A stretch of DNA of 64,000 nucleotides from an uncultured Oscillospiraceae bacterium (GTDB taxonomy: Bacteria; Bacillota; Clostridia; Oscillospirales; Oscillospiraceae), in contig CAKTQE010000002.1 in assembly GCA_934593275.1 (NCBI GenBank), forward strand, positions 62,001 to 126,000, written 5' to 3'. The position numbers and the translations under genes are program-made. Position 1 is the first letter of the stretch. Each line of letters begins with the position of its first letter. Below, piece by piece: positions 62,919 through 64,000 of this stretch. The notes under the pieces are model-generated. The model worked only from the letters and a program-made list of their open reading frames with translations. It did no database searches and was not told the DNA's origin.

Positions 62919-63824
62919 TTACGCCTCCTTGGAAAGCTGCACAATGCGTTGCAGCCGATGATTCATGGCGGGCTTGGTGATAGGCGGCTCCATCATGGCC
63001 GCCAGTTCTGACAGCGATGCCTCCGGGTTTGTCTCCCGGGCCTGGGCCGCCTGACGAAGCTTTTCCGGCAGCTTTTCCAAAAGCCCCCGGTCCCGCAGCA
63101 GACGGATGGCCACCAGCTGCTCCTGGGCGGCCTCCACCACCTTGGAGGTATTGGCATCATCACAGTTGCAGCAGCGGTTGACCTTGTTGTTCAGTTCCTT
63201 TTCAAGCTTGGCTTCCATGATGCCCATGGCCGCCACAGGCGCACCAAGGAACGTGAGGAAATCGGAAATCAGGTCACTCTGCTTGAGGTAAAGCACCTGG
63301 GCACCGGACCTGGTGGCGGTTTTGGGGTAAAAGCCCATGGTCTCGTGGAGCAGCATATAGCATTCTCTGGCAACGCTCTGATGGGTGGTGGTAAATTCCA
63401 GGTGGTAGGCCTTGGCCGGATGGGTCACACTGCCGCCGGCAAGAAAGGCACCCCGCAGAAAGGCCTCTTTACAGGCATCCTCCTCCACCACCGCCAGATT
63501 GATGTGCAGTGACAGCGTATCTCCGGGGGTAAAACCAAAGGACTCCATAATAAGCCTGATTTTTTCCTCAGAGGTAATCCAATAGGACAGCTTTCCCTGG
63601 GTTCCCTCCTCCGGAAGCTGGTCAAATCCGACCCCAAAGGCCTTGCGGAACAGTTTTGGGAGCAGACGGCCAAAATCCTGGCTCTCGGTGATGATTTTAA
63701 TGCACCGGTCTTGAAAGCTGTTGCAAAACAGCAGAATCCCGAAGCACTCCGCCAGGGCGCAGTCAATGCGCTGGGGAACTTCCCGGCATATTTCCGCCTT
63801 TGCGGCGGCAGAAAAGGACTGCAT
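62919..63824 (-). CDS. whiA: WhiA-family regulator
   Basis: 301 residues from ATG 63822-63824 (MQSFSAAAKAEICREV) behind AGAGGGGGAA. N-terminal LAGLIDADG-like homing-endonuclease fold without catalytic residues (LRGAFLAGGSVTHPAKAYHLE), then a C-terminal helix-turn-helix (LRQAAQARETNPEASLSELA, PPITKPAMNHRLQRIV). WhiA controls sporulation septation in actinomycetes and influences division and chromosome segregation in Bacillus. The rapZ-yvcK genes that usually lie before it are missing: murB ends only 14 bp upstream. Confidence 0.95.
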   Translation of the reverse strand: MQSFSAAAKAEICREVPQRIDCALAECFGILLFCNSFQDRCIKIITESQDFGRLLPKLFRKAFGVGFDQLPEEGTQGKLSYWITSEEKIRLIMESFGFTPGDTLSLHINLAVVEEDACKEAFLRGAFLAGGSVTHPAKAYHLEFTTTHQSVARECYMLLHETMGFYPKTATRSGAQVLYLKQSDLISDFLTFLGAPVAAMGIMEAKLEKELNNKVNRCCNCDDANTSKVVEAAQEQLVAIRLLRDRGLLEKLPEKLRQAAQARETNPEASLSELAAMMEPPITKPAMNHRLQRIVQLSKEA

Positions 63825-63838
63825 GGTTCCCCCTCTTT

Positions 63839-64000
63839 CTACTTCCAAATTCGAATTTCCGGCTCCAACGTGATGCCGGAGTTGGTTTTAACGTTCTGGG
63901 CCACCTCGTAAAGAAGCTGCCGTACCTGGGCGGCGGTGGCATTTCCCAAATTGACGGCAAAGCCCGCGTGTTTTTCGGAAATGGCCGCATCCCCCACCCG
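63839..64000 (-). CDS. murB: UDP-N-acetylmuramate dehydrogenase, C-terminal end (partial)
   Basis: Only the last 53 codons are in the window. The frame reads RVGDAAISEKHAGFAVNLGN, then ATAAQVRQLLYEV and a terminal GITLEPEIRIW, the MurB substrate-binding domain end; the Glu of SEKHAGF is the conserved catalytic acid of the family. MurB reduces UDP-GlcNAc-enolpyruvate to UDP-MurNAc in peptidoglycan synthesis. The stop codon TAG at 63839-63841 lies just ahead of the whiA ribosome site, so the two are probably co-transcribed. Confidence 0.9.
   Translation of the reverse strand, partial: RVGDAAISEKHAGFAVNLGNATAAQVRQLLYEVAQNVKTNSGITLEPEIRIWK

Overview
This window looks like a chromosomal segment of a low-to-mid GC (roughly 55-60%) anaerobic member of the Bacillota, class Clostridia, most like gut Oscillospiraceae/Ruminococcaceae. 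Reasons: sigma-A type promoters with strong purine-rich ribosome binding sites, WhiA, TrmK, RecD2, a DUF1385 protein, DUF4317, a class III ribonucleotide reductase activase (NrdG) and several typical clostridial families. No rRNA, tRNA, CRISPR array, insertion sequence or prophage was found. Genus assignment is inference only.

Layout. 1-3100: an alpha/beta hydrolase cut by the window edge and apparently fused to an acyltransferase-like domain, an LCP protein, a small secreted protein and a PspC protein. 3180-7418: a divergent type II topoisomerase pair (ParE/ParC-like). 7575-12300: DUF1858 protein, TrmK, Nif3-like protein, YebC and a large lipoprotein combining PpiC-like, C39-like and zinc-ribbon parts. 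12305-16316 (minus): recD2, comFC, mreB. 16563-24017: a complete F1Fo ATP synthase operon (atpZ, atpI-like, B, E, F, H, A, G, D, C) whose c subunit carries a two-carboxylate ion-binding signature suggesting Na+ coupling. 

24000-36530 is accessory DNA. Its centre is an eight-gene minus-strand operon (33228 down to 25060): three paralogous membrane proteins, a Ser/Thr kinase with zinc ribbon, a TerY-like von Willebrand A protein, a PP2C phosphatase, a stand-alone TerY-C-like zinc protein and a beta-helix lipoprotein. This is a TerY-P type phosphorylation triad (kinase, phosphatase, vWA) with an unusual membrane/surface extension, and it shows recent duplication: copies of the kinase 5' end sit before two of the paralogues, one paralogue has 63-bp tandem repeats and the phosphatase has a chimeric 24-codon insertion. 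It is the best candidate for a little-described system here. Divergent from it is a GHKL histidine kinase/LytTR regulator pair; an ECF sigma factor/anti-sigma-like pair follows.

36525-46962 returns to housekeeping: asnS, dut, nrdG, an AI-2E family permease, a YugP-type metallopeptidase, a PLP enzyme of the methionine gamma-lyase/aluminium-resistance family, trpS, gltX and a cytidylate-kinase-like protein. 47008-50420 holds DUF4317 and a second sigma factor/membrane-protein pair with a self-recognisable ECF promoter. 50428-59456 (minus) is a long co-directional run: lipoprotein, response regulator, histidine kinase, DUF1385, prmC, recA, recX, rimO, pgsA. 59477-64000 holds dnaE, whiA and the 3' end of murB.
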